A stretch of 64,000 bases of DNA from an uncultured Muribaculaceae bacterium (GCA_910584055.1 CAJTZS010000004.1:62001-126000); one strand, 5' to 3'; counted from the first letter of the stretch, positions 40,494 through 50,281 are shown. The notes: generated by a model from the sequence alone, not told the origin. Program-made: numbers and translations.

Positions 40494-42310
40494 TGCACAT
40501 CTACGTCAACAATAAACTCGCGGCCTTGAAGAAAGGAACGTCGTTTGAGTATGTCAGCGAGAACCGTATGTTTTCGGGCAGTGACGGCTACACCCTCACA
40601 ATTACCTTTCCGCTGAAAGGTTGCCCGGAAAACATCGCTATCTTCGGCCACATCAACCGTGCGGATGTCGTGGCTCAAAAGGTTATCTTCGACTGCGAGA
40701 TACGCGACCGGGGCTTCTACAAGTTCGGCTCCATCACGATTACCGAAATCTCCGAGACCGAGGTCAAAACCCAGTTCCTCGAAGGACGTTCGGAGCAGAA
40801 CTTCGACAAGACCTTTGACAAGGTCTATATCAATGAACTTGACCTTGGGGAGCCGCCGACTACAAGCAAATCCTCGATTACCCCATCGAGGGCTTGGTAC
40901 CCGGAAACTTACGGATGCAAGTATGTGGCTCTCCCTTGGGTCAACGACTATTCGGGCAATATTCAGAACAAGGCTGAGCACATCGTCGATGATGTGGTCA
41001 ACAATCGCTCTCATTTCGAGTGGAGCAACGAAACCACCGGTCTGTCGTGGCAGCCTTATCTTCTCCACATTACCCGAAAGATTTGTGAGGCCGTCGGCTA
41101 TACCGCCGACTTCTCCAAATGGGAGGAAGTGGAGGAATACAAGTATCTTCTCATCTGCAACACTCTCCCTCATGCGTGGTACATGCCGGGCTTCGCCAAC
41201 GCCCTGCCGCATTGGACGGTTGAGGAATACTTCGAGAAACTTGAATTGTTCCTCGGCGGAGAGTTCGACTTCGACCACCGGGGAAAGCGCATCTCGTTTG
41301 CCTTCACGCAAGCCACACTCGCCTCAAAGAGTGCTGTGTGCCTTGAAAATGTGGTCGAGGAACACTCTACCGAGGTAAAGGTTGATGAAGACCGCTGCGA
41401 GTATCTGGAGGCCAAGAATCTTGTCTATAAGGACTGCGACCACGAAATGTGGAAGTTCTACTCTTGCGACTGGTTCATCAAGGGATGGCAGAATCGTGTG
41501 GTGCGCTACAATTCTATGACTGAATTGCTTAACGCCAACCGATGGCTCGCCACATGGAGCGGGTCGAGCCAACGCAATAACAACCGCGATAAAATCCTTT
41601 ATGCGGCTGACTGCGACGCATACTTCATTGTGTGGCCCATAAGCCGAAAGATTGTGAAGTATGACTTTACCTTTCGCAGGTTGATATTTGAATACAAATG
41701 CCGTCTCCAGCCCATCAATCTCTTTGGCGGTCGCATCGTCAATGACGATGAAGAAGCCGATCAGGTAGAGATTGAGTTCGTTCCGGCATGGATAGACGAT
41801 ACGGAGGATAAATACGGTCGTGTGCTTTTCCTTTCCTTCTCTGCCTATGACGATAATTCATCTTCGACGGGAGAGGATGAAAGCCAATATCCTTTTGCAA
41901 AGACTATCACGCTTTCCTCTCTCGAAGCAGGGGAGAAGGAGAAAAAGGCTGAATACTACGACCGCATTTATGTCGGCTGGTATGATGGTGCCAATCATTT
42001 TATTGGCAACCATCTGCCTTATCCCAATGTCGAGGACATCGCGATTGCCGACGACTGGAGCAATTTCGCTTACGTTCATTTCTCCATGCGCATCAATGAC
42101 CGCAAACTCAGGCGAGGCCAGATTATCCACAACATCGAGCCGAAGATGAAAACGACCTTTAAGTTTCTCGCAGACAACATACCTGATGTTCGCTCTGTTT
42201 TCCTCATTCGAGGCAAACGCTATATCTGCGAAAAAATAACTGCGACCTTTACCGAGAACGGTATGTCGCAGTTACTTAAAGGTGTTTTCTATCCGATTGT
42301 CGAGGACTAA
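40493..42310 (+). CDS. Tail/baseplate-associated protein
   Basis: A 605-residue, beta-rich protein (MHIYVNNKLAALKKGTSFEY, then YTLTITFPLKGCPENIAIFG). Directly after the tape-measure gene, with TAATG coupling, is where siphovirus distal-tail or tail-tip genes lie. An N-terminal region with FDCEIRDRGFYKFGSITITE resembles a tail-tube-fold domain. I infer a tail-tip or baseplate hub. Its stop overlaps the end of the convergent integrase gene by 4 bases, leaving no terminator between them. Confidence 0.6.
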   Translation: MHIYVNNKLAALKKGTSFEYVSENRMFSGSDGYTLTITFPLKGCPENIAIFGHINRADVVAQKVIFDCEIRDRGFYKFGSITITEISETEVKTQFLEGRSEQNFDKTFDKVYINELDLGEPPTTSKSSITPSRAWYPETYGCKYVALPWVNDYSGNIQNKAEHIVDDVVNNRSHFEWSNETTGLSWQPYLLHITRKICEAVGYTADFSKWEEVEEYKYLLICNTLPHAWYMPGFANALPHWTVEEYFEKLELFLGGEFDFDHRGKRISFAFTQATLASKSAVCLENVVEEHSTEVKVDEDRCEYLEAKNLVYKDCDHEMWKFYSCDWFIKGWQNRVVRYNSMTELLNANRWLATWSGSSQRNNNRDKILYAADCDAYFIVWPISRKIVKYDFTFRRLIFEYKCRLQPINLFGGRIVNDDEEADQVEIEFVPAWIDDTEDKYGRVLFLSFSAYDDNSSSTGEDESQYPFAKTITLSSLEAGEKEKKAEYYDRIYVGWYDGANHFIGNHLPYPNVEDIAIADDWSNFAYVHFSMRINDRKLRRGQIIHNIEPKMKTTFKFLADNIPDVRSVFLIRGKRYICEKITATFTENGMSQLLKGVFYPIVED

Positions 42311-43803
42311 AACCCTTTGCCCTTTGTCCTCTCATAGACAATCTCTTTTTGGCTGTCGCAGTTCAGAATCCGGAAGTGGACGGTGCAGCCGTTGGGTATA
42401 TCCGCAGGGAGTTTTTTTGCTAATGCCGTGATTACATCTTGTACCGTGTTAAACCCGGTATCTGTAACCTCGGCCAAGACTTCACCCTTGAAGTAAGCAC
42501 GGCCATAGACCATCATCTTTGCTGAGAGTCGGAAGAGCTTATCTTCCGGCTCGTCTATGTCCTTAGCCTTACCTTGCTTGCACGGTTCGTTGCTAAAGAA
42601 AATGAAATCAATCACTTTCGCATTGAGGCGCCAAGCAGGTGTGAAGTCTATCTTGACATAGCCACGAGTAACACGGAGTCCGTGGCTATGGTTCATGCCG
42701 AATGCTACCTCAAAGAGGTTAGCATCGCAATCATTCTGCGCAATCGTCCCCCAAGTATGGCGGAACGTGTAAGCGCAGTAGTAGTTCTCTTTCTCCATTC
42801 CCATATCCTTGCAGATTTTCTTGATGCCATTGTTCACGTTGGCGCAGAAGCTGTCTGAATCGCAATAGCGATTGTGGAATGTGAACAAATACTCGTCATC
42901 ATCATCTGCAAGATACTTGTCGAAGATGGGCTGTATAAAAGGCTCCACACGCATCTCGATGTAGGCTTCATCAGCGCGGCTATGGCGTGTTTTGGCTCTT
43001 TTATATCCAAGAACACCGTTGCGATAGTTGGCTTTCTTCATGTTGAATAAATCCACGGTATTGATACCTCCAAGGCACAATACGAGCATCGCAACGTCGC
43101 GGCCAAGTTCAGGCAAAGAGGAAAGCATCTTTGTCTGAGGGAGGGGACGGTTGAAAAACTCTCTACAAGCCTCCGCGCTGATTGCCCTCTGAACAGTCTT
43201 GTCAGACTTAGGTATCTGCACTTTTAGCCAAGGATTGAACTTGATGCGGCAGATGCCTTTTTCCTCGTCGTTCATGTCTATAATCGCCGCCTTGAAAATC
43301 TGGCGAATACAGACTGGGTACATTTCCTTGGCTCGGCTTGTCGATGCAGAGAGTTGTTCAATCCATCTTTTAAGCACGGACGAAGTGAGGTGGGCGAACA
43401 TCACCTTGTTTGTTCCAAGGTATCGTTCGAGGTGCTGAACGGCAAGTTTGTAGTTCTTGGCGTTCCGGCACTGACCTCGCTTCTCCATTCGGTCGATATG
43501 GAACTTTGCGTAGGTGCTAAAGCACACTTCTTCATCGACCGTGGTCAGATGCTCAATTACCTCCTTTACCTCCCAAGTGGAGACGTCGGTACGATTGAGC
43601 CTGTCTGAGTATTCCAACACGAGGCGAGAGCAATACTCATTCACCACAGGATCGGTGATATCGCCCGACTTCGAGATGTGTTCCGCATCTACAATTTTGT
43701 CGGTCTTGATGTAGCCTGGTTTTCTGTTGTGGACGATGCGAATATACACCGGATAAAAGCCATCGGCTCGGGGCTTTCTCACAACTGGTTTAATCGTAGT
43801 CAT
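42307..43803 (-). CDS. int: Tyrosine recombinase (prophage integrase)
   Basis: A 498-residue integrase. An arm/SAM-like N-terminal part (FSTYAKFHIDRMEKRGQCRN, then LKRWIEQLSASTSRAKEMY) precedes the catalytic domain: GYKRAKTRH (Lys), YTFRHTWGTI (Arg-His) and VTRGYVKIDF with the nucleophilic Tyr. At the first Arg position the sequence is LCLGGINTVDLF, with Gly where many relatives have Arg. About 105 residues follow the Tyr region, an unusually long tail. It integrates and excises the element and marks its right end. Confidence 0.9.
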   Translation of the reverse strand: MTTIKPVVRKPRADGFYPVYIRIVHNRKPGYIKTDKIVDAEHISKSGDITDPVVNEYCSRLVLEYSDRLNRTDVSTWEVKEVIEHLTTVDEEVCFSTYAKFHIDRMEKRGQCRNAKNYKLAVQHLERYLGTNKVMFAHLTSSVLKRWIEQLSASTSRAKEMYPVCIRQIFKAAIIDMNDEEKGICRIKFNPWLKVQIPKSDKTVQRAISAEACREFFNRPLPQTKMLSSLPELGRDVAMLVLCLGGINTVDLFNMKKANYRNGVLGYKRAKTRHSRADEAYIEMRVEPFIQPIFDKYLADDDDEYLFTFHNRYCDSDSFCANVNNGIKKICKDMGMEKENYYCAYTFRHTWGTIAQNDCDANLFEVAFGMNHSHGLRVTRGYVKIDFTPAWRLNAKVIDFIFFSNEPCKQGKAKDIDEPEDKLFRLSAKMMVYGRAYFKGEVLAEVTDTGFNTVQDVITALAKKLPADIPNGCTVHFRILNCDSQKEIVYERTKGKGF

Positions 43804-43823
43804 TTAGTTTTCCTTTTTTCGAG

Positions 43824-43885
43824 GTGTAAGCGCAGTGTAAGCAGGTGTAAGCAGACTTATCTTTTGGTGTAAGCGGAGTGTAAGC
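43824..43885 (+). repeat. Five GTGTAAGC direct repeats, probable integrase arm sites
   Basis: GTGTAAGC starts at 43824, 43835, 43845, 43867 and 43878, giving spacings of 11, 10, 22 and 11 bases, about one or two helical turns. The cluster lies just upstream of the integrase gene at the element's end. Regular phasing next to a tyrosine integrase is typical of arm-type binding sites. Confidence 0.75.
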
Positions 43886-43942
43886 AACACCGTGCATTTG
43901 GCTCGATTTCTGCGGTCAAGTGAACGTACCTCCTAATCGCAA
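43886..43942. other. Probable right attachment region of the prophage
   Basis: The crossover site should lie between the arm-type repeats and the ppdK terminator. Without the left end in the window the core repeat cannot be identified. Confidence 0.35.
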
Positions 43943-43985
43943 TTCAGGCTGTAACCACCTTTTTATCGGTGAATTACAGCCTGAA
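43943..43985 (-). terminator. Terminator of ppdK
   Basis: Perfect arms TTCAGGCTGTAA/TTACAGCCTGAA with inner ACC/GGT and a T-rich loop, 24 bases past the ppdK stop. It marks host sequence. Confidence 0.7.
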
Positions 43986-44009
43986 ATAAGGGTTTATGTC
44001 AGTGGACTT

Positions 44010-46727
44010 TTAGTCCTCTATCGCGGCCTGCGCCGATGCGACACGTGCAATCGGCACCCTGAACGGTGAGCATGATACGTAGTTCATGCCAAGGTTAGCA
44101 CAGAATTTGACAGAGCTGGGTTCGCCTCCGTGCTCGCCACAGATACCGACCTTGAGGTCAGGACGGGTTGCACGACCTTTCTTAACACCCATCTCAACCA
44201 ATTGGCCTACGCCCGTCTGGTCAAGAACCTCAAACGGATCAACCTTGATGATGCCGTGCTCTTTGTAGAATTTCAAGAATTTGGGAGCATCGTCACGTGA
44301 GAAACCGAATGTCATCTGCGTGAGGTCGTTGGTACCGAATGAGAAGAACTCGGCAACCTCTGCTATCTCATTTGCAGTCAATGCAGCGCGGGGAACTTCA
44401 ATCATGGTACCTACCTTGTAGATAACTGAATCACCTTTCTCTTCAAATACTTTAGCGGCTGTGGTGTTGATCACGTTTGCCTGATTCTGGAGCTCTTTAA
44501 GCGATCCTACCAATGGAATCATTATCTCAGGAAGAACCTTGATGCCACGTGCTTTGCATGCAAGCGCTGCCTCTATAATCGCACGTGTCTGCATCTCAGT
44601 GATCTCAGGATATGTAATTCCAAGACGGCAACCGCGGTGTCCGAGCATAGGGTTGAACTCTTCAAGAGAATCAACTTTCGCCTTAACTTCCTCAAGTGTC
44701 AGACCCATCTCTGTAGCAAGCTCTTTCTGAGTTGCGGTCTGATGAGGCACGAACTCATGCAATGGCGGGTCAAGCAGACGAACTGTCACACCGAAGCCGT
44801 CCATTGCCTCAAAGATACCTTCAAAGTCGCCACGCTGCATGGGAAGAAGTTTGGCAAGAGCTACACGACGTCCCTCTTCATCAGAGGCAAGAATCATTTC
44901 ACGTACAGCCTTGATACGGTCTCCTTCGAAGAACATATGCTCAGTGCGGCAAAGACCGATACCCTGGGCCCCGAATTTACGAGCCTGTTTTGCATCACGG
45001 GGTGAATCAGCATTTGTGCGGACAAGAGTCTTGGCAAATTTATCAGAAAGATTCATGATCGCACCGAAATCGCCATCAAGCTCCGGCTCTGCAGTCGGAA
45101 CCTGTCCGTCATAAACGTCGCCGGTAGATCCGTTGAGTGAAATCCAGTCTCCCTCTTTATAGACTTTGCCACCCATTTCTACAGTCTTGGCTTTATAATC
45201 AACGAGGATTTCGCCGGCTCCTGATACGCAGCATTTACCCATACCGCGGGCAACTACAGCTGCATGAGAAGTCATACCGCCACGCATCGTAAGGATACCC
45301 TGCGCAACTGCCATACCACGAAGATCCTCCGGAGAGGTCTCGATACGCACGAGAACAACTTTCTTTTTCTTTTCTGCCCACTCCTCAGCATCGTCAGCCT
45401 GGAACACGATCTGACCTGTCGCGGCACCCGGAGATGCGGGAAGACCTTTGGCAACAACTTTGGCGCGTTTAAGAGCGTCTTTGTCGAATACCGGATGAAG
45501 AAGCTCATCAAGTTTCTGAGGCTCTATACGGAGAAGTGCTGTTTTTTCATCTATCTCGCCTGCACGGAGAAGATCCATTGCAATCTTGACCATTGCAGCG
45601 CCGGTGCGCTTACCGTTACGCGTCTGGAGCATCCAGAGCTTACCGTCCTGGATAGTGAACTCCATATCCTGCATATCTTTGTAATAATCTTCAAGACGGT
45701 TTGCAATTGCAATAAGATCGGCAGCACAAGTAGGCATTGACTCTTCAAGAGACGGATATTTCTCACGACGCTCCTCTTCGGAAATTCCCTGAAGTTTAGC
45801 CCAGCGGCGAGAACCCTCCACTGTGATCTGTTGAGGTGTGCGAACACCGGCGACAACATCTTCACCCTGAGCATTGATAAGGTATTCACCGTTGAAAATG
45901 TTCTCACCTGTTGCTGCATCACGGCTGAAAGCCACACCTGTTGCAGAGTTGTTACCCATATTGCCGTAAACCATAGCCTGAACATTGACAGCAGTACCCC
46001 ACTCTTCCGGAATCTGGTTCATGCGGCGATAGATTATTGCCCGCTCGTTCATCCAGCTGTCGAATACAGCGCAGATGCCACCCCAGAGCTGCTCCCAAGC
46101 TGACTCAGGGAAGTCCTTGCCTGTGTATTCCTTTACAGCCGACTTGAAACGTTTCACAAGCTCTTTGAGGTCATCTACATCAAGCTCATTGTCGAATTTG
46201 ACACCCTTCTCCTCTTTCACCTGATCCATTATTGCTTCGAAAGGATCGATGTCGGTCTTGCTCTTTGGTTTCATGCCGAGAACAACATCTCCATACATCT
46301 GGACAAAACGGCGGTAGCTGTCCCATGCAAAACGGGGGTTGCCACTCTTTTCTGCCATTGTGTTGACAGTTGCATCATTCATACCGAGGTTTAGGACGGT
46401 ATCCATCATACCCGGCATAGATGCACGCGCACCTGAACGGACTGATACAAGAAGAGGATTTGATGAATCGTCAAATTTATTGCCTGTGAGTTTCTCTACG
46501 TGAGCGATGGCCTTTTCAACATCAGACTTAATGTCCTCAACCACTTTGTCACGTCCATATTGAGTGTATTCTGTGCAGACTTCCGTTGTGATTGTAAATC
46601 CAGGAGGAACCGGCATTCCCAGTAGGTTCATCTCTGCAAGGTTTGCTCCCTTACCGCCAAGGAGATTTCTCATTGACGCGTTACCTTCGGCCTTACCATC
46701 ACCGAACGTATAGACTTTTTTTGCCAT
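44010..46727 (-). CDS. ppdK: Pyruvate, phosphate dikinase
   Basis: A 905-residue enzyme converting pyruvate, ATP and phosphate to PEP, AMP and pyrophosphate, and the reverse. N-terminal ATP-grasp part: GGKGANLAEMNLLGMPVPPG. Central swivel domain with the phosphorylated His: LTMRGGMTSHAAVVARGMGK. C-terminal PEP/pyruvate TIM barrel: RTEHMFFEGDR, and CGEHGGEPSSVKFCANLGMN with the catalytic Cys region. Length and motifs are complete. It is a single-gene unit with a terminator shared with the prophage border. In Bacteroidales it serves central carbon metabolism. Confidence 0.97.
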   Translation of the reverse strand: MAKKVYTFGDGKAEGNASMRNLLGGKGANLAEMNLLGMPVPPGFTITTEVCTEYTQYGRDKVVEDIKSDVEKAIAHVEKLTGNKFDDSSNPLLVSVRSGARASMPGMMDTVLNLGMNDATVNTMAEKSGNPRFAWDSYRRFVQMYGDVVLGMKPKSKTDIDPFEAIMDQVKEEKGVKFDNELDVDDLKELVKRFKSAVKEYTGKDFPESAWEQLWGGICAVFDSWMNERAIIYRRMNQIPEEWGTAVNVQAMVYGNMGNNSATGVAFSRDAATGENIFNGEYLINAQGEDVVAGVRTPQQITVEGSRRWAKLQGISEEERREKYPSLEESMPTCAADLIAIANRLEDYYKDMQDMEFTIQDGKLWMLQTRNGKRTGAAMVKIAMDLLRAGEIDEKTALLRIEPQKLDELLHPVFDKDALKRAKVVAKGLPASPGAATGQIVFQADDAEEWAEKKKKVVLVRIETSPEDLRGMAVAQGILTMRGGMTSHAAVVARGMGKCCVSGAGEILVDYKAKTVEMGGKVYKEGDWISLNGSTGDVYDGQVPTAEPELDGDFGAIMNLSDKFAKTLVRTNADSPRDAKQARKFGAQGIGLCRTEHMFFEGDRIKAVREMILASDEEGRRVALAKLLPMQRGDFEGIFEAMDGFGVTVRLLDPPLHEFVPHQTATQKELATEMGLTLEEVKAKVDSLEEFNPMLGHRGCRLGITYPEITEMQTRAIIEAALACKARGIKVLPEIMIPLVGSLKELQNQANVINTTAAKVFEEKGDSVIYKVGTMIEVPRAALTANEIAEVAEFFSFGTNDLTQMTFGFSRDDAPKFLKFYKEHGIIKVDPFEVLDQTGVGQLVEMGVKKGRATRPDLKVGICGEHGGEPSSVKFCANLGMNYVSCSPFRVPIARVASAQAAIED

Positions 46728-46780
46728 AGAGGTTATAAAATTAAATATGTCTTAAAATAAAATATAAATATTTCTATCTT

Positions 46781-46978
46781 TTAGAGTATGTTTGAATTTA
46801 ACACGAATTTAATTTGAGTATATTTGAAAAATTCTTTTCCATTCCATGAAGGTTCTTTCCGGTGAATTTCTCCAAGTTTCATCAGTCGCATAGCCAGCTA
46901 TGCTCTTTCTTCAACTCGTGAAATTCCCTCGAAATAACTCTTCATGCAAAGGAAAGTTAAATCTAAACATACTCTTAC
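46781..46978. mobile_element. MITE-like palindromic element
   Basis: About 198 bases. The ends TTAGAGTATGTTTGAATTTAAC and GTTAAATCTAAACATACTCTTA are inverted repeats with a few mismatches, flanked by TTA on both sides as a possible target duplication. Inside, GAATTTC/GAAATTC and GCATAGC/GCTATGC form a second hairpin with conserved CAAGTTTCATCAGTCGC and TTCTTCAACTCG. No coding capacity. A related core is found at 61284-61370. Confidence 0.7.
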
Positions 46979-47142
46979 GTGTTTTCATTGGCTGATTTCA
47001 GGATTCTAACATCATAGTATTTACAACCGGTAATAGTTAAAATATCTAAAATCACACACAAACACACGCGAAGAATTTATAAATCTTACCACGTGTCATA
47101 ACTTAGCAACTGCAAATATAATAATTTGTTGTTAATTTTTAG

Positions 47143-47150
47143 TATTTTTG
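47143..47150 (+). promoter_or_regulatory. Promoter -7 box for the methyltransferase
   Basis: TATTTTTG fits TAnnTTTG, about 73 bases before the ATG at 47223. No good -33 element is seen. Confidence 0.4.
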
Positions 47151-47222
47151 CACTGAAAAAAGATTATTTAAGTGTATTGACACGTGTCTGACAATTATCA
47201 GCGCACATTTAAACAGTGTAAA

Positions 47223-48674
47223 ATGGGAAGGAAACGTAAGGAACTGCCAGTTCTTAAAAACATAGAAATCTCCGGAGTCGCAGCCGAAGGGAAAGCTATT
47301 GCCAAAGTGGCATGGAATGAAAATGACGAGAACCGCATTGTTGTTTTTGTTCCGTTTGCAGCTCCCGGTGATGTTGCAGATATAAAAATCGACAGAAAAA
47401 AACATAGCTATGCCGAAGGGCACATAGACCGGATGATTACACCTTCGGCCCTCAGGATTGAGTCCAAATGCGAACATTTCACGATATGCGGGGGATGTAA
47501 ATGGCAACATCTCCCCTACGCCGAACAGCTCAAATTCAAGCAGCAACAGGTGACTGATGCCCTTCAACGCATAGCAAAAGTTGAGTTACCTGAAATATCC
47601 ACGATTCTCGGATCCGACAAGATATGGGAATACCGCAACAAAATGGAGTATACCTTTTCAAATAAAAAGTGGCGGACATGGGAAGACGTTAAGAGCGGTA
47701 AAGAATTCAACGATTCGGGAAATGCTCTTGGATTTCATATCCCCGGTGCATTTGATAAAGTGTATCATATAGACAAATGTCACCTACAGGACAATCTGGG
47801 CAACAGAATACGCAATTTCGTCTTTGAGGAAGCGGAAAAACGAGGTTTCACATTTTATAATATAAAAGAGAATTCCGGTTTGCTACGCACGTTGATGGTT
47901 AGAATCGCATCAACCGGTCAGGTTATGGCATGCCTTGTTTTTGGAGAGAACAACAAGGACGCCATTACATCCATTCTAAAATCCATCGCAGATAAATTCC
48001 CTGAAATAACGTCTCTCCTTTACGTTATAAATCTAAAATTGAACGACACGATATCCGATCAGGAGATTCATACTTTCAAAGGTCCTGAATATATTGAGGA
48101 AGAGATGGAGGGACTTAAATTCCGCGTCAATGCAAAATCTTTTTATCAGACCAATTCAGCTCAGGCATACGAGCTGTACAAAGTTGCCCGACATTTTGCC
48201 GGACTTGATAAACAAAGTGAGGCACCTGCACCGCTGGTGTATGATTTATACACAGGCACAGGAACCATAGCAAATTTTGTGGCACGCAATGCCCGTCAAG
48301 TCATAGGAATTGAATATGTAGAAGAGGCCATTGCTGATGCGAAGCTAAACGCAAGAGTTAACGGTTTGGACAACACTCTTTTCTATGCCGGAGATATGAA
48401 AGACATCCTCACCGATGATTTCGTTAGACTCCATGGGCGACCGGACGTGATGATAATCGACCCCCCTCGCGCCGGAATGCACGAAGACGTTATAAAAGTC
48501 ATCCTGAATGCGAGCCCAGCAATAATAGTATACGTGAGTTGCAATCCTGCAACCCAGGCTCGGGACCTTGCACTGCTCGATGGATCATATCGCGTCACAG
48601 ATGTCCAGCCAGTAGACATGTTCCCACACACCCATCATGTTGAAAACGTGGTTAGGCTCGAACTCCGTCAATAA
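47223..48674 (+). CDS. rlmD: 23S rRNA/tRNA (uracil-5-)-methyltransferase, RlmD/TrmA-like
   Basis: A protein of about 483 residues started at ATG 47223 (MGRKRKELPVLKNIEISGVA); a GTG at 47184 is an alternative. N-terminal TRAM-like strand region, then the Fe-S cysteines in CEHFTICGGCKWQHL, the SAM-binding DLYTGTGTIANFVARNA, the DPPRAGMHEDV motif and the catalytic Cys region YVSCNPATQARDLALL. It makes m5U in RNA; the exact RNA cannot be settled from sequence, so the symbol is provisional. A long palindrome ends the gene. Confidence 0.85.
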   Translation: MGRKRKELPVLKNIEISGVAAEGKAIAKVAWNENDENRIVVFVPFAAPGDVADIKIDRKKHSYAEGHIDRMITPSALRIESKCEHFTICGGCKWQHLPYAEQLKFKQQQVTDALQRIAKVELPEISTILGSDKIWEYRNKMEYTFSNKKWRTWEDVKSGKEFNDSGNALGFHIPGAFDKVYHIDKCHLQDNLGNRIRNFVFEEAEKRGFTFYNIKENSGLLRTLMVRIASTGQVMACLVFGENNKDAITSILKSIADKFPEITSLLYVINLKLNDTISDQEIHTFKGPEYIEEEMEGLKFRVNAKSFYQTNSAQAYELYKVARHFAGLDKQSEAPAPLVYDLYTGTGTIANFVARNARQVIGIEYVEEAIADAKLNARVNGLDNTLFYAGDMKDILTDDFVRLHGRPDVMIIDPPRAGMHEDVIKVILNASPAIIVYVSCNPATQARDLALLDGSYRVTDVQPVDMFPHTHHVENVVRLELRQ

Positions 48675-48693
48675 AAGAAAACTACAATCGATA

Positions 48694-48741
48694 TCGAATA
48701 TAAAGGCACACCTCTAATTAGAGGTGTGCCTTTATATTCGA
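48694..48741. terminator. Bidirectional terminator, perfect 48-base palindrome
   Basis: Two 24-base arms are exact reverse complements with no spacer (arm starts TCGAATATAAAGGCACACC). It lies between the convergent methyltransferase and hutH genes, 20 and 16 bases from their stops. Confidence 0.75.
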
Positions 48742-48756
48742 TTATATTACTGAATT

Positions 48757-50277
48757 TCAGATATTCTCTTCAACTTCTATCTCCACCTTAAAACCTTGCA
48801 GGAACTCCATGGTCTGAGCGATATAGTCGGCCATAACAACATCTTCATCCACAAACGGCACAACTTTTCTATATTCACCCATCACCTTCTCTATATAAGG
48901 AGATGATTTGAGCGGACGGCGGAAATCTATGCCCTGCGCCGCGTTCATTAGTTCCACAGCTGCGATATATTTAAGATTATCAACGATCTTATGCAGTTTG
49001 GTTGCCGCATTGGCGCCCATCGATACAAGATCCTCCTGTCCATTGGAACTAACTATTGAATCACACGATGCCGGCCACGCATACATCTTGTTCTGGCTTA
49101 CCATGGATGCGGCTGCATATTGCGGAATCATAAACCCTGAATTCAGACCCGGATGCGCCACAAGGAACGGAGGCAATCCTCTTTCACCCAATATAAGCTG
49201 CGCAACCCTCCGTTCCGATATATTTCCAAGTTCATGAAGCGCCACTCCCATATAATCAAAAGCCAGGGCAAGAGGTTCGCCATGGAAGTTACCGCCGGAG
49301 ACCACAAGATCCAGCTCGGGAAACACTGTCGGATTATCAGTCACTGAATTGATTTCAGTATGAAGAATATCTGTAACATGATTCATCGCATCCTTGACGG
49401 CACCATGCACCTGCGGGATGCAACGGAATGAATACGGATCCTGCACATGCTCTTTCTCTCTGGCAATAATTTCGCTTCCGTGTAGCAATGAACGGAAAAT
49501 CTTGCCGGTTTCAATCTGCCCCCTGTGAGGACGAACCTGCTGAATGCAATCAAAGAAAGGCTCTATGCGCCCATCGAAAGCCTCAAGCGACATTGCGCCG
49601 AACAAATCGAAGCAGTTTACAAGATGCCATCCGTCGATAAGCGCCTTGATGCCGTTTGCACTCATGAATTGCGTTCCATTGAGCAATGCAAGCCCTTCTT
49701 TCGACATAAGACGAATAGGTTTCCAGCCAAATATATTCAAAGCCTCGATACTCCTTATCCTTTTCCCTTTATACCATACCTCTCCCTCGCCAATTAACGG
49801 CAGGAAAAGATTGGCAAGGGGAGCAAGGTCACCTGATGCCCCGAGTGATCCCCTGTCGAACACAACAGGAAGAACGTTATTGTTATAAAGATCAAGAATA
49901 CGCTCCACAGTCTGAACCTGGACTCCGCTAAATCCCATTGAGAGGGCATGAGCCTTCAATAGAAGCATCAGCTTGACGATAACATCGTCAACAGGTGTGC
50001 CCACACTGCATGAATGACTCTTTACAAGATTCTCCTGCAAAGTGGAAAGCTCGTCATGCGATATGTGCTTGTTACAAAGCGATCCGAAACCGGTGGTGAC
50101 ACCATAAATCGGCGCTGTGTTCTCATCTGTCTTTTTGTCGAGATATTCCCTACATCCGGCAATCCTCTTACGCCCTTCATCAGATAGCGTAAGATGCGTA
50201 TTGTCGTTGATAATGCGTTCGATAAGATCATAGGTAAGTTCCGATGATCCAATGGCATATTGTTCTAATCTTTCCAT
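48757..50277 (-). CDS. hutH: Histidine ammonia-lyase
   Basis: A 506-residue lyase that deaminates histidine to urocanate. The self-made MIO cofactor comes from Ala-Ser-Gly in RGSLGASGDLAPLANLFLPL. Other signatures are GVTTGFGSLCNKHI near the start, TQFMSANGIKAL and DNPTVFPELD. Length matches the family. It is the last gene of the hutU-ftcD-hutI-hutH operon, starting 4 bases after the hutI stop. Urocanate then goes to HutU. Confidence 0.97.
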   Translation of the reverse strand: MERLEQYAIGSSELTYDLIERIINDNTHLTLSDEGRKRIAGCREYLDKKTDENTAPIYGVTTGFGSLCNKHISHDELSTLQENLVKSHSCSVGTPVDDVIVKLMLLLKAHALSMGFSGVQVQTVERILDLYNNNVLPVVFDRGSLGASGDLAPLANLFLPLIGEGEVWYKGKRIRSIEALNIFGWKPIRLMSKEGLALLNGTQFMSANGIKALIDGWHLVNCFDLFGAMSLEAFDGRIEPFFDCIQQVRPHRGQIETGKIFRSLLHGSEIIAREKEHVQDPYSFRCIPQVHGAVKDAMNHVTDILHTEINSVTDNPTVFPELDLVVSGGNFHGEPLALAFDYMGVALHELGNISERRVAQLILGERGLPPFLVAHPGLNSGFMIPQYAAASMVSQNKMYAWPASCDSIVSSNGQEDLVSMGANAATKLHKIVDNLKYIAAVELMNAAQGIDFRRPLKSSPYIEKVMGEYRKVVPFVDEDVVMADYIAQTMEFLQGFKVEIEVEENI

Positions 50278-50281
50278 GGTA

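Noticed and set aside
45272..45985. Minus-strand frames inside ppdK
   Set aside because: These are shadow frames of the complete ppdK coding sequence.
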